DNA from: JBLWXV01 sp048267245
GTDB taxonomy: Bacteria > Bdellovibrionota > Bacteriovoracia > Bacteriovoracales > Bacteriovoracaceae
Direction: 5' to 3'
Length of the DNA stretch: 64,000 bases
Assembly (NCBI GenBank): GCA_048267245.1
Contig: JBLWXV010000001.1
Coordinates: forward strand, 2,108,001-2,172,000
In this document: positions 48,964 to 57,596 of the stretch, one piece after another
Layout: each line of letters opens with the position of its first letter
How positions within the stretch are numbered: the first letter of the stretch is position 1
Notes under the pieces: generated by a model
Told to the model about the DNA's origin: nothing
The model's database searches: none
Seen by the model: the letters and a program-made list of their open reading frames with translations, nothing else
Program-made: the position numbers and the translations under genes

Positions 48964-50190
48964 TTAAACGAGCCACTCTCTGGCAGGAGTAGGATGGCGC
49001 GGAACCATTACATCATTATTAAAGAGCACTACCTCTCCCGCTCCGTCGTGGCAGAGAAAGTAGGGCATGGACTCAGTATAGCCATAGGCCCCGGCAAAGT
49101 GAAAGCAAATCCAGTCTCCCACATCCGTGTCCGCTGGCAATTCATAGAGTCCAAGCTTATCAAGCGCCGTACATAGTGGGCCATGAAGATGAAAGGTCTT
49201 CATAGGCGCGCCACTTTCACGCAAAATTTCTGCAGGAAAGGGCTGTCCTGTGAGAGCAGGGCGAGCGAGGTGATTGATTCCACCTTCTAACACCAAAAGC
49301 TCTCGTCCGCGCACGGTCTTGCGATCGATGACTTTCACAAAGTAGCGCCCGATTTCGGCCACGGTATAGCGACCGAGCTCCATCCAAATTTCTTCAAGCT
49401 TCATTTCGCGCCTGATATTGCTAAGCACTCTGGCCACTTTGCTAAAGGCCAGGCGCTCATCCTTTGCATGATAGGGAACGCCAAGTCCGCCACCGAGATC
49501 TAAAATTCTGAGTTTCAAATTCATATCTGTTGCGAGCTCTTGGGCCACATTGGCAGTTTCTCTCCAAATGCGCTCAAGTTCGGCAAGTTCGAGAATATTG
49601 CCCCACTGAAAGATGTGAAATCCAGCGATATCGAGATGGTCGCGCACTTCAATTGGGAGTTCCTTCCAAGCCTCGGGTCCAAGACCAAAAGGAGTGATTT
49701 CGCGGCCACCAAGTACGCTCTCTCCTGCATTCTCACTCCAGGAGAGTTGAACGCGAAGAAGGACCAGGGGTTTTACACTTCGATTTTTTGCAAGTTCGGC
49801 CAGCCACTTTACTTGGTTGATAGACTCACAAACGATAATCTCAACTCCGTTATCAAGAAGCGTTTCAAGATAGGCCTGGCTCTTTGCTGGCCCGGTGGCA
49901 AGTACGTGTTGTGGGCGTATGCCGTTGCTGAGAACTTGATTCATCTCTCCCAAGCTCGCCACATCAATGCCAAAATTCATATTGCGCAGGAGCTTGAGAA
50001 TACTCGAGAGTGGATTGGCCTTGCAGGCATACCACAGCTTGAATTCCTTACTCGTAAAGGCCCTCATCTCCTCTAAGTGGTGAGTGAGAGAGTCTAGATC
50101 ATAGAAGAAGAACGGGCCCTTAACCATGCGCATGGCCCGTTCGATGTGGTGGCGTAGTTCGCTTGGAATTCGTGAAGCTTTAGAGCTCAT
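48964..50190 (-). CDS. Fold-III PLP-dependent decarboxylase (LysA-like paralogue)
   Basis: 408 residues. PLP Lys57 in LWYACKANP; FGIDVASLGEMNQVL; GFHIFQWGNILE in place of the HIGSQ motif of LysA; LDLGGGLGVPY; MELGRYTVAEIG; and the catalytic Cys loop HGPLCTALDKLG. It belongs to the DAP/arginine/carboxynorspermidine decarboxylase superfamily but is more diverged than the canonical lysA at 23.3 kb. In the lysine operon between dapD and the aspartoacylase-like gene, it may be a second DAP decarboxylase or act on a related diamino acid. Confidence 0.85.
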   Translation of the reverse strand: MSSKASRIPSELRHHIERAMRMVKGPFFFYDLDSLTHHLEEMRAFTSKEFKLWYACKANPLSSILKLLRNMNFGIDVASLGEMNQVLSNGIRPQHVLATGPAKSQAYLETLLDNGVEIIVCESINQVKWLAELAKNRSVKPLVLLRVQLSWSENAGESVLGGREITPFGLGPEAWKELPIEVRDHLDIAGFHIFQWGNILELAELERIWRETANVAQELATDMNLKLRILDLGGGLGVPYHAKDERLAFSKVARVLSNIRREMKLEEIWMELGRYTVAEIGRYFVKVIDRKTVRGRELLVLEGGINHLARPALTGQPFPAEILRESGAPMKTFHLHGPLCTALDKLGLYELPADTDVGDWICFHFAGAYGYTESMPYFLCHDGAGEVVLFNNDVMVPRHPTPAREWLV

Positions 50191-50202
50191 AGCTATTTAT
50201 TC

Positions 50203-50943
50203 CTAGCGAAGATATTCTTCAAGAATGAGGGAGGCGTCGGACTTTTCATCTCTATACTTAATGATGACGGCGCACTGAAGAGAAATTCCCTGCTCGCGCG
50301 CCCATGGAAGTTTATCAGAGGCCGGGCGAGTGCCTGGAACTACGACAGCATTTTCAGGGATCGCACTTCCGCGCTCAAGTACTTTCTTATGAACACAGTC
50401 ATAGACCGGCACAGCTTTAGAGAGGATCACCCCAGGGGCAATCACAGCGCCGGCGCCAACGACGATTCCCTCAACGATCACACTGCCAGCGCCAATAAAG
50501 GCACCGTCTTCAATGACCACTGGAGCTAGACCCACAGGCTCTAGAACACCGCCGATTTGTACGCCTGCTGAGAGGTGCACGCGCTTTCCAATTTGAGCAC
50601 ACGATCCAACCAGAGCGTGAGAGTCAACCATGCTTCCTTCGTCAACAAAGGCCCCTACATTCACGTAGGCCGGAGGCATAATGATCACACCCTTAGCAAT
50701 ATGGGCCCCACGTCTCACACTTGAGCCGCCTGGGACTAAGCGCACGCCGCGCTCAGGGGTAAAGCGCTGGGGCATGAGGTTGTGCTTATCAACGAATGGG
50801 CCGTCGGCCACGAGTTCACCTGCTTTAAAAGCCGCTAGGATGCCCTCTTTAACTTCAGTATTGGCAACCCAAACGCCATTTTTTTTCTCGGCCGATCTCA
50901 GGGTTCCCGCTTCAAGTCCGTCTAAAATTTCAGTCCAATTCAT
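50203..50943 (-). CDS. dapD: Tetrahydrodipicolinate N-succinyltransferase
   Basis: 246 residues. Transfers succinyl from succinyl-CoA to tetrahydrodipicolinate in the succinylase branch of meso-DAP/lysine synthesis. The left-handed beta-helix hexapeptide repeats run from about residue 80 to 190 (GAHIAKGVIIMPPAYVNVGAF, GAFIGAGSVIVEG). MPPAYVNVGAFVDEGSMVDSHALVGSCAQIG and GVLEP are the DapD signatures. Shine-Dalgarno GAGGAG. The gene shows that the organism uses the succinyl pathway and therefore needs a desuccinylase. Confidence 0.95.
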   Translation of the reverse strand: MNWTEILDGLEAGTLRSAEKKNGVWVANTEVKEGILAAFKAGELVADGPFVDKHNLMPQRFTPERGVRLVPGGSSVRRGAHIAKGVIIMPPAYVNVGAFVDEGSMVDSHALVGSCAQIGKRVHLSAGVQIGGVLEPVGLAPVVIEDGAFIGAGSVIVEGIVVGAGAVIAPGVILSKAVPVYDCVHKKVLERGSAIPENAVVVPGTRPASDKLPWAREQGISLQCAVIIKYRDEKSDASLILEEYLR

Positions 50944-50972
50944 TAATATCTCCTCATAAAATATCTAAATTC

Positions 50973-51863
50973 TTATAGGCCCTTTAGCCATGTATTGATG
51001 TCATCGTTTGCAGCGAGCACTTCCTTTTCATGAGAGAAATCCAAATGAGAAAGGGGGGCGCGACAAGTGGGTCCTGGGATGCGACCAAGGAGCGCCATCA
51101 GTGCTTTGGGAGTGACGGGGTTGCCGTCTAGAAAGAGAGCGTTTGTTGACTTCTTCCATAGCTCAATTTCGCTACTGCTTAGTTTCTTTGCAATGGCCCG
51201 CTCAGTGTATTGGTGTGTGGCCTTAGGCCAGACGTTGGAAGCCACAGACACTAGTCCGGCGCAGCCGTGGGGAACAAACGCCGGCAGGAGTGGATCATCT
51301 CCACTAAAGACCTTAGCTTTTGGAGCGGCTTCAGTATAGGCCTTAAAGTGATCGGGGTTGCCACTGGCCTCTTTGATTGACCAGAAATTTGGGTGCCCAT
51401 CGAGCTTTCTGAGCGCGTCCCAATCAAGGGCTTTGGCCGTTCGTCCGGGTACGTTATAGAGCATACAGGCTTTATTTGTGGCATCTAGGAGAGTCTTAAA
51501 CCAGTGGTACTGTCCATGAGTTCCAGGCTTGGCGTAGAGTGGGGTGACTAGCAAGAGAGCATCGATGGGTAGTTTTGATACGTATTCTACCCACTCCTTA
51601 GTCTCTTCTAGATTAACTCCGCCCACGCCCACCATTAAGGGCGCCGTTAGTCCAAGACTTAGAGCAAAGTCTAAATATTCGCGGCGCTCGCGCTCTGAGA
51701 GGTTGAGCGACTCACCTGTACTACCAAGAAGGAGAATGCCATTGCCGGCCTCTTGTTGTTCAAAGAGCAGCTTTTTAAGGGCCTCATAGTCGATAGAAGC
51801 ATCTTCTTTCATAGGAGAAATGATCGCAGTCCAGAGTTTTGTCTCTTTAAATTTTGGATTCAT
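50973..51863 (-). CDS. dapA: 4-hydroxy-tetrahydrodipicolinate synthase
   Basis: 296-residue TIM-barrel lyase condensing pyruvate with aspartate semialdehyde. LLGSTGESLNLSERER binds the substrate carboxylate; Tyr in MLYNVPGRT and the Schiff-base Lys in WSIKEASGN are present. It overlaps dapB by 4 bp. The context (dapB, dapD, lysC) separates it from other aldolases of this family. Regulated with the operon by the lysine riboswitch upstream of lysC. Confidence 0.96.
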   Translation of the reverse strand: MNPKFKETKLWTAIISPMKEDASIDYEALKKLLFEQQEAGNGILLLGSTGESLNLSERERREYLDFALSLGLTAPLMVGVGGVNLEETKEWVEYVSKLPIDALLLVTPLYAKPGTHGQYHWFKTLLDATNKACMLYNVPGRTAKALDWDALRKLDGHPNFWSIKEASGNPDHFKAYTEAAPKAKVFSGDDPLLPAFVPHGCAGLVSVASNVWPKATHQYTERAIAKKLSSSEIELWKKSTNALFLDGNPVTPKALMALLGRIPGPTCRAPLSHLDFSHEKEVLAANDDINTWLKGL

Positions 51864-52540
51864 AGTAGCTCCTTCATCGTGAGGTCTTCAAACGAATGAA
51901 GACCCGAACTTAAGTTTTTATCTGTTATAAGTTTCTGTGCCGCCCAGAGTGCACCCTCGGCAAATATCTTGCGATCAAGTGATTCGTGCGTGAGAGTGAT
52001 GCGCTCAAAGGCACTGTTAAAGCTCATAATATGAGTGCCGACCACATCGCCTGTTCTCTCGCTTGTGATTTCTACTTTGTCACCTAGCCATTTCTTCCAG
52101 GTAAGAGCGGTGCCACTAGGGGCATCAAGTTTCTTAGTATGGTGAATTTCATGCATCTTAAAGTCGTAGTCACTAAAGAGTTTCTTGGCGCGCGCGAGCT
52201 CATCAATCATTTTGTGAACGATATTCATTCCGAGTGCAAAGTTAGTGGCAAATAGCCAGGTGAGATTGTGGCCCTCAAGTTTTGCTCTGAGTTCTTGAGT
52301 CCATTCAAAACCAGTTGAACCACACACGAGTGGTCTTTTAGACTCAACGATCATTTCGACATAGCCAAGAAAAGCATCACCTGGAAGAAAGCTCATGACT
52401 ACATCACACTCTCTTAGAGTCTCTGCTGTCGGGGGATTTTTTGAATTAAAGCTCACGACCTCAAACCCTTTTGAAGGGGCGAGCTCTAAAACGTGGGAAC
52501 CAGTTTTGCCTGTTCCTAGAAGTGCTAATTTCTTCACCAT
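51860..52540 (-). CDS. dapB: 4-hydroxy-tetrahydrodipicolinate reductase
   Basis: 226 residues; NAD(P)H-dependent reduction of the DapA product. N-terminal GTGKTG nucleotide-binding loop; STGFEW; ATNFALGMN; the catalytic/substrate motif MHEIHHTKKLDAPSGTAL with the essential His-His and Lys. Shorter than the ~270 of E. coli because the nucleotide-domain loops are trimmed, as in several non-enteric homologues. Starts 6 bp after lysC. Confidence 0.95.
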   Translation of the reverse strand: MVKKLALLGTGKTGSHVLELAPSKGFEVVSFNSKNPPTAETLRECDVVMSFLPGDAFLGYVEMIVESKRPLVCGSTGFEWTQELRAKLEGHNLTWLFATNFALGMNIVHKMIDELARAKKLFSDYDFKMHEIHHTKKLDAPSGTALTWKKWLGDKVEITSERTGDVVGTHIMSFNSAFERITLTHESLDRKIFAEGALWAAQKLITDKNLSSGLHSFEDLTMKELL

Positions 52541-52546
52541 TCTTCC

Positions 52547-53920
52547 TTAGTTTCTTTCAATGAAGTGGGCGTGAAGCCTACTGATAGCTGTGGCGGCATC
52601 ATCACTGGCGACCAAGAAAGCAAAGTTGTGCTTACTAGCGCCAAGGCAGATCATGCGCACATTAATGCCTTCAATCGCGCCAAATATATCGCGGGCAAGC
52701 CCAGCGGTGTGATTGATGTGATTGCCAATTAGAGAGACCACAGTGAGATTCTTCTCCGTTTCTACTTCGCCGAGGGCCTCGAGGTCCTTTAGCAGGGCGC
52801 GGTTTTTAAGCGTCTCCTCATCTACTGTGAGCGCCACCGAAATTTCAGAAGTTGTAATAAGATCAACACTCACTTTGTGGGCGTTAAAGACCTTGAAAAT
52901 TTCGGCCAAAAATCCGTAGGCGTGAAGCATCTTTGGAGTTTTTAGTGTGAGTAGACCCTGCTCTTTCTTAAGCGCCATACCGCGAATGAGGGGGGCCTCT
53001 CCAGTTTTACCGCGAATCCAAGTTCCCGGGGCATCAGCATCAAAGGTTGAGCCTACGAATACTGGAATATTCATGCGCATGGCCGGGGCCAGGGTCGTTG
53101 GGTGCAGAATTTTAGCGCCAAAGATCGCCAATTCGGCGGCTTCTTGAAAGGTAATTTCCGAGATCGGTCTTGCCCCTTTAACAATGCGAGGGTCGGTGGT
53201 GGCAATGCCGGCCACATCTGTCCAAATTTCTAGAATGCCAGCTTCAAGTGCTTCAGCAAGAAGGGCCGCCGAGTAGTCTGAACCGCCGCGACCAAGAGTG
53301 GTCGTCATGCCCTCTTCAGTTGAGCCAAGAAAACCTTGGGTCACAAAGAGTACATCATTGTACTTGCAATCAATGAGCTTGTGATCGCAAAGCTTTCTAA
53401 TGTCTGCGATTTGTGGCGAGGCCATGCCAAAGCGATCATCCGTGCGCATGACTTTTCTCACGTCAAAGAATTCAATCTTAGTTTTAACGCCCGCCTCATC
53501 GCGCGCCTTCTCAAGTGCGCGCACAACTAACGTGCTTGAGAGTCGCTCTCCTAGACTTAAAAGCGAATCCATTGCCTTCTTATTGCAATCGCGCAGTAGA
53601 AACATTCCGCGCGAGAGAGTTTGAGCCTCATTTAAAAGTGTCTCAACATCCTTTCTAATCTTCTCGCCCACATCGAGATCGTCAGCTATTGCGATATGTT
53701 TAGCGCGGATTTCGCGCAGAATCTCTTCGCACTCTTCCCACTTGCCGGCCTCAGCATTCTTGCCAAGGGCAATTAATTGGTTGGTTGTACCCGAGGTTGC
53801 CGACACAACCACTAAGCGCGACTTTTGTCTCATCGCGATCTTAGAGCTCGTGAGCATGGCCTCAGCGTCGGCCATAGAAGTTCCGCCAAATTTACTAACA
53901 ATGAGTGGGCCCAAGGACAT
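52547..53920 (-). CDS. lysC: Aspartate kinase
   Basis: About 457 residues from ATG 53920, chosen because GGAG lies 7 bp upstream and MSLGPLIVSKFGGTSM is the normal N-terminus; the longer frame adds nine residues. Kinase motifs: KFGGTSM, TQGFLGSTEEGMTTTLGRGGSDYSAALLAEAL and EIWTDVAGI; two C-terminal ACT domains bind the feedback effector. Makes aspartyl phosphate, the first step to DAP, lysine, threonine and methionine. First gene of the lysine operon and directly downstream of the lysine riboswitch. A single-domain enzyme, not fused to homoserine dehydrogenase. Confidence 0.96.
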   Translation of the reverse strand: MSLGPLIVSKFGGTSMADAEAMLTSSKIAMRQKSRLVVVSATSGTTNQLIALGKNAEAGKWEECEEILREIRAKHIAIADDLDVGEKIRKDVETLLNEAQTLSRGMFLLRDCNKKAMDSLLSLGERLSSTLVVRALEKARDEAGVKTKIEFFDVRKVMRTDDRFGMASPQIADIRKLCDHKLIDCKYNDVLFVTQGFLGSTEEGMTTTLGRGGSDYSAALLAEALEAGILEIWTDVAGIATTDPRIVKGARPISEITFQEAAELAIFGAKILHPTTLAPAMRMNIPVFVGSTFDADAPGTWIRGKTGEAPLIRGMALKKEQGLLTLKTPKMLHAYGFLAEIFKVFNAHKVSVDLITTSEISVALTVDEETLKNRALLKDLEALGEVETEKNLTVVSLIGNHINHTAGLARDIFGAIEGINVRMICLGASKHNFAFLVASDDAATAISRLHAHFIERN

Positions 53921-53942
53921 ATCAAAACTCCAAATAAAATAA

Positions 53943-53958
53943 GTCACGTTATTGTGAC
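53943..53958 (-). terminator. Possible expression-platform hairpin just before lysC
   Basis: GTCAC / GTGAC with a 6-nt loop, followed on the minus strand by the T-rich TTATTTTATTT up to the lysC Shine-Dalgarno. A weak terminator or a structure placed to control lysC translation under the lysine riboswitch. Confidence 0.4.
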
Positions 53959-54140
53959 CAAAGAGTTGTGAAGAGGCAATTAACCATCGAATCGACAGCT
54001 GTCTTAAAACGTGGAGAACAATGGAGGAGATGGGTATGGACGACTTGGGTCAAAAGGGGCGCATTTGGGGGTGGAGAATGTCTAATAACGCGCTTTCTTT
54101 CAAACTTCGTATGTCTGTTGCAACTAGCAACGGCCTACTC

Positions 54141-54328
54141 CCCAAAGCTCTCCACGTTTTACGTGACAGTTGCCGGGATTCAGCCCAGTCAACCAACACC
54201 TCTCACTTTCCATCAAAGTAAGGCGATGTTTCGGCGACCACTTCCCTGGTGCATTTCCTTCATTCAAGCTCGATCTGATGGGATCGAACTCGCGGAAAGG
54301 CACGACCTAAGTGGCGCTCCTCTTCAGG
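54141..54328 (-). promoter_or_regulatory. Lysine riboswitch (L box)
   Basis: The minus-strand leader of lysC carries the conserved lysine-aptamer blocks in order: AGAGGAGCGCC at the 5' side, GGGAAGTGGTCGCCGAAAC in the middle, TGGGCTGAATCCCGGCAACTGTCACG, and ACGTGGAGAGC at the 3' side. P1 closes through CCTGAAG with CTTTGGG (54322-54328 with 54141-54147). P5 is CACGT/ACGTG. Lysine binding should reduce expression of lysC and the dap operon. A 13-nt segment of the aptamer 3' side (54149-54161) is perfectly complementary to 54005-54017 further down the leader, a good candidate for the switching helix. Confidence 0.93.
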
Positions 54329-54336
54329 TTGAAAGT

Positions 54337-54366
54337 ATCTTAACGTTATCAAGACTTGCTTGACAA
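54337..54366 (-). promoter_or_regulatory. Candidate promoter of the lysine operon
   Basis: Minus strand TTGTCA (54361-54366) and TAAGAT (54337-54342) with an 18-bp spacer. It would start transcription just before the riboswitch aptamer. Its -35 overlaps that of asd. Confidence 0.5.
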
Positions 54367-54389
54367 CCTCAATTTACTGTCAGGATTAT
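54360..54389 (+). promoter_or_regulatory. Candidate promoter of asd
   Basis: Perfect -35 TTGACA (54360-54365) and GATTAT (54384-54389) with an 18-bp spacer, about 45 bp upstream of the asd start. Confidence 0.5.
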
Positions 54390-54434
54390 GTTGAATCACG
54401 ACTTTTCTAAATCGGGTGGAGAAAAGGACGACAT

Positions 54435-55568
54435 ATGAAACGAGTTGGTTTGATCGGTTGGCGCGGCATGGTGGGCTCTGTCCTTATGGAGCGCATGAGA
54501 AAAAGTGGAGACTTTGATCTCTTTGAAGCAGTGTTCTTCTCTACCTCGCAAGCGGGTGGTGAGGTTCCTGATCTAGGAGTTAAGTCCTCTCACGATCCTA
54601 TTTTAAAAGATGCCTTTGATGTTGAACTCCTAAAGACCTGTGACATTCTCCTGTCTTGTCAGGGGGGCGACTACACGTCTGAGATCTATCCCAAGCTAAG
54701 AAGTGCAGGATACAAAGGTGTATGGATTGACGCCGCTTCTACTCTTCGCATGAAAGATGAATCGGTGATTGTTCTCGATCCCATTAATAGTGAAATTATC
54801 GACGCTCACTACGATCGCGGAGGTCGCGACTTTATTGGGGGCAATTGCACTGTGAGCTTAATGCTCATGGGACTCGGTGTTCTCTTTAAGAATGGCCTGG
54901 TTGAAAATGCCACCAGCATGACTTATCAAGCGGCCAGTGGCGGTGGCGCTCGCCATATGAGAGAAGTTTTAGAACAGATGCTTCTTATTGGTCAGCACGT
55001 TGAGCCGGAACTTCGCGATGGAAGTGCAAATATTCTCGATATCGACCGCAAAGTGACAGAGCTCCTTCGAGGTGAAGAACTTCCGCGCGAATTCTTTGGA
55101 GTTCCTCTAGCAGCAAGCTTAATTCCATGGATTGATAAGCCGCTTGAAAATGGTCAGAGCCGCGAAGAGTGGAAGGCCATGTCAGAGGCCAATAAGATCC
55201 TCGGGCTCACCGGCGCAGCTCAAGTTCCAATTGATGGCACCTGTGTGCGTATCGCGGCCCTGCGCTGTCACTCTCAGGCGCTCAATATTAAACTGACAAA
55301 AGATATCCCGCTGGGTGATATTGAGGCGATGATTAAAGAGTCGAATTCCTGGGTAAAGCTCGTGCCTAACGATCCAGAGAGTACGCGCTCTATGCTGACA
55401 CCAACAGAAGTGTCGGGGACGCTCAGAATTCCGGTTGGAAGACTGAGAAAAATGAGCCTAGGCCCCAAGTACCTCAATGCCTTTACCGTGGGAGATCAAC
55501 TGCTTTGGGGAGCGGCAGAACCGCTTAGACGAACTCTTGTGCGCCTAGTATCGGGAAGTTGGAGCTAA
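54435..55568 (+). CDS. asd: Aspartate-semialdehyde dehydrogenase
   Basis: 377 residues; reduces aspartyl phosphate to the semialdehyde feeding dapA. N-terminal GWRGMVGSVL binds NADP; FSTSQAGGEVP; the catalytic Cys138 in GGNCTVSLMLMGLG; the catalytic His in RIAALRCHSQAL. The form is like E. coli Asd (proteobacterial type). ATG with GGAGAAAAGGA upstream. Divergent from the lysine operon and not under its riboswitch, although their -35 regions overlap. Confidence 0.96.
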   Translation: MKRVGLIGWRGMVGSVLMERMRKSGDFDLFEAVFFSTSQAGGEVPDLGVKSSHDPILKDAFDVELLKTCDILLSCQGGDYTSEIYPKLRSAGYKGVWIDAASTLRMKDESVIVLDPINSEIIDAHYDRGGRDFIGGNCTVSLMLMGLGVLFKNGLVENATSMTYQAASGGGARHMREVLEQMLLIGQHVEPELRDGSANILDIDRKVTELLRGEELPREFFGVPLAASLIPWIDKPLENGQSREEWKAMSEANKILGLTGAAQVPIDGTCVRIAALRCHSQALNIKLTKDIPLGDIEAMIKESNSWVKLVPNDPESTRSMLTPTEVSGTLRIPVGRLRKMSLGPKYLNAFTVGDQLLWGAAEPLRRTLVRLVSGSWS

Positions 55569-55594
55569 CTTAGTCTTTCTTACATAGTTTCATC

Positions 55595-55626
55595 GGGGGG
55601 AGCTGATTTTTGCTACAATTCCCCCC
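55595..55626 (+). promoter_or_regulatory. G6/C6 hairpin immediately before a start codon
   Basis: GGGGGG-AGC (55595-55603) pairs with GCT (55612-55614) and CCCCCC (55621-55626), ending at the ATG of the next gene. The only Shine-Dalgarno-like run is inside the 5' arm, so the structure may control or enable initiation. Confidence 0.4.
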
Positions 55627-56349
55627 ATGATTTCTCGTCTTAAATTAACCCTCATTCTAATTTCGATAATCACTTCTCAGGTGGCGACAGCTAGTTGTTT
55701 TAGAGAACACGTAAAGGAGGGCAGGGCGCTTAATCATGAGCGCAAGGACCTCTACGCCGAGTGGGCCCAAGGTCACGATCTCAAGTCGCGCGCTAAATTG
55801 GTTTCAAACGCATTAATGAGTCTAGAGACAGTCATGTTACCCATGGCCAGAATTTATGATTATAAGGCGAGAAAGCATGAGGCGACGGGATTATTCTGCG
55901 ACGACTTTATCCCCATAGCTGATACTCCAGAATTTAATACTATTTATGCGCAGATTCCAAGAGGCTCTTTCATTAAAAACCTAGCCTTTATTAGCACCTA
56001 TGAAAGGGATGTGAAGAGGGCGCTCAGTAGTAAGAATTGGGCACGGGTGAGGGAGTTGAGTCTCATCGCTATTGATTCCTTTCCCGCTCTAGAAACTCAC
56101 TGTCTCACCAGGCACTTTATTGAATCACTGGGAAGAATTGCGGCCCTGGCGCCAAGACATATTCGCTTGGCCCAAGAGTCAAATCTCAAAGATCCCTCTG
56201 ATTTGATTGCCTCAATGATCAAGTTTCATCTGGTGGGACTTGGATATTCACAAAAAATCGACTCACTTGCAGCGCCACTGCAATATAAGGGCATACCAAT
56301 TGTGTGCAATGATGTTCCCTTTGTTCCCATTCCAGAGCTCACGCGCTAA
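55627..56349 (+). CDS. Secreted protein of unknown function
   Basis: 240 residues with a signal peptide (about 1-23, …VATAS). The mature protein is mostly helical, with four Cys (SCFREH, GLFCDDF, LETHCLT, IVCNDVP) likely forming two disulphides. No family recognised. The ATG directly follows a C6 run that is the 3' arm of a hairpin whose 5' arm contains the only purine-rich ribosome-site candidate, about 25 nt too far upstream. Followed 9 bp later by the DnaQ-like gene. Confidence 0.75.
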   Translation: MISRLKLTLILISIITSQVATASCFREHVKEGRALNHERKDLYAEWAQGHDLKSRAKLVSNALMSLETVMLPMARIYDYKARKHEATGLFCDDFIPIADTPEFNTIYAQIPRGSFIKNLAFISTYERDVKRALSSKNWARVRELSLIAIDSFPALETHCLTRHFIESLGRIAALAPRHIRLAQESNLKDPSDLIASMIKFHLVGLGYSQKIDSLAAPLQYKGIPIVCNDVPFVPIPELTR

Positions 56350-56358
56350 CATTTTACG

Positions 56359-57450
56359 GTGAATAGCACCGTTCAAAAGAAATTCGCTGTCATTGATCTT
56401 GAGGCCACTGGGATGACCGGGCCTACTGATCGAATAATTGAAATTGGCATAATCATCCTCGCACTCGATTCAGAGGGGCTTAAGATGATTGATAGCTATG
56501 AGAGCCTGGTGCGTCCCGATCAAAAAGTTCCCAAAAGTGTCCTAGAGCTTACTGGTATTAGTGAGCGAGAACTAGAAGTCGCGCCTCGCTTTATTGATAT
56601 TGCTGAGCAGGTAGAACTACTAACTAGAGATTGCACCATTGTGGCCCACGGTGTGATTGGCGATTACGAATTGCTGCGCGCTCACTTTGAATTAATTGGA
56701 AGAGAGTTTTTGCGCAAGACACTTTGTAGCGCCGTAATGGCCAAGGAAAACGATCCCACAATTGGCGCTTACGACCTCCAATCACTATGCAAGCTCTACG
56801 ATATTGATCTCTCTTCACAGCACCGAGCACTGGCCGATGCCATCGCCTGTGCCAAGTTATTCTCGCGAATCTATCTTCCGAAAAAGAAGAGCTTTTCCGT
56901 TTTAGAGGATCTTTTTTATAAAGTTCTTTCAAAATTTCATGGAATCGCACTTAAAGAGCTCACTCAAAATATCGACCATTCTGTGGTGGTCTTTCTCTAC
57001 AAAGATTCAAAAATCGTTGCAATTGAAGCTGTCGATGAAGGTGCAGAAATACTTTTAAAGGCGATCTTAAAGCTCAAAACCGAAGACTTCGACCGCATTT
57101 CAATTAAAAAATATCCCCATTACCTAGTCGCTTTAATTGAAAGCATCGCTCTAAGAAAGCGCTTTAAGCCTAAAATCTCACTCTTTGAACCCATCCGCAC
57201 CGGCGAATCAATTCGCGACACCTATGCTCAAGACGACTTTGAACTAGAGCTTCAAACCAAATTTGGACCTCAAACTTCGCTCGTTTTTCGTGCTGGTAAA
57301 CTCTTTAGTCTCAAAAAAGGAGAGGCAGAGCGCAAAGTTAAAGAAACTAAGGAAATGCGGGCCGCGCTCTTGCGCTATCTAATCAATAGTAGGAGTGCCA
57401 AAGTTCGCAGTTTTCAGCTCAGATCTCTAAAGAAGTTGCCCTCGTCCTAG
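56359..57450 (+). CDS. DnaQ-like 3'-5' exonuclease domain protein
   Basis: 363 residues. Residues 1-175 are a DEDDh exonuclease: motif I FAVIDLEATGM (Asp, Glu), SGISEREL-type segment after LELTG, motif II AHGVIGDYELL (Asp) and motif III HRALADAIA (His, Asp). The C-terminal ~180 residues are of unknown type and basic (KPKISLFEPIRTGESIRD…). It is probably not the replicative epsilon subunit, which is shorter; a repair or RNA-processing nuclease is possible. GTG start with a poor ribosome site. Confidence 0.85.
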   Translation: MNSTVQKKFAVIDLEATGMTGPTDRIIEIGIIILALDSEGLKMIDSYESLVRPDQKVPKSVLELTGISERELEVAPRFIDIAEQVELLTRDCTIVAHGVIGDYELLRAHFELIGREFLRKTLCSAVMAKENDPTIGAYDLQSLCKLYDIDLSSQHRALADAIACAKLFSRIYLPKKKSFSVLEDLFYKVLSKFHGIALKELTQNIDHSVVVFLYKDSKIVAIEAVDEGAEILLKAILKLKTEDFDRISIKKYPHYLVALIESIALRKRFKPKISLFEPIRTGESIRDTYAQDDFELELQTKFGPQTSLVFRAGKLFSLKKGEAERKVKETKEMRAALLRYLINSRSAKVRSFQLRSLKKLPSS

Positions 57451-57596
57451 CAATGTCTAGTAAAGTTGGACATGTACTTAAACTTAATCTGTTTCCTAAG
57501 ATTTCGTTGTTTGCAAGATATGAGCGTGATAATTGTGAAGACCTAAAAATTCTCCCATCTTCGCGACATTGGAGCTATGCCTTGCTATATACGGCC

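Noticed and set aside
49540..50076. 178-codon plus-strand frame
   Set aside because: Antisense to the well-supported LysA-like gene; composition is that of a shadow frame.
53968..54363. 131-codon open frame upstream of asd
   Set aside because: It lies on the opposite strand of the lysine riboswitch, has no ribosome site and no family resemblance.
57453..57596. Longer N-terminus for the first transpeptidase
   Set aside because: It would bury the signal peptide; no ribosome site before 57453.
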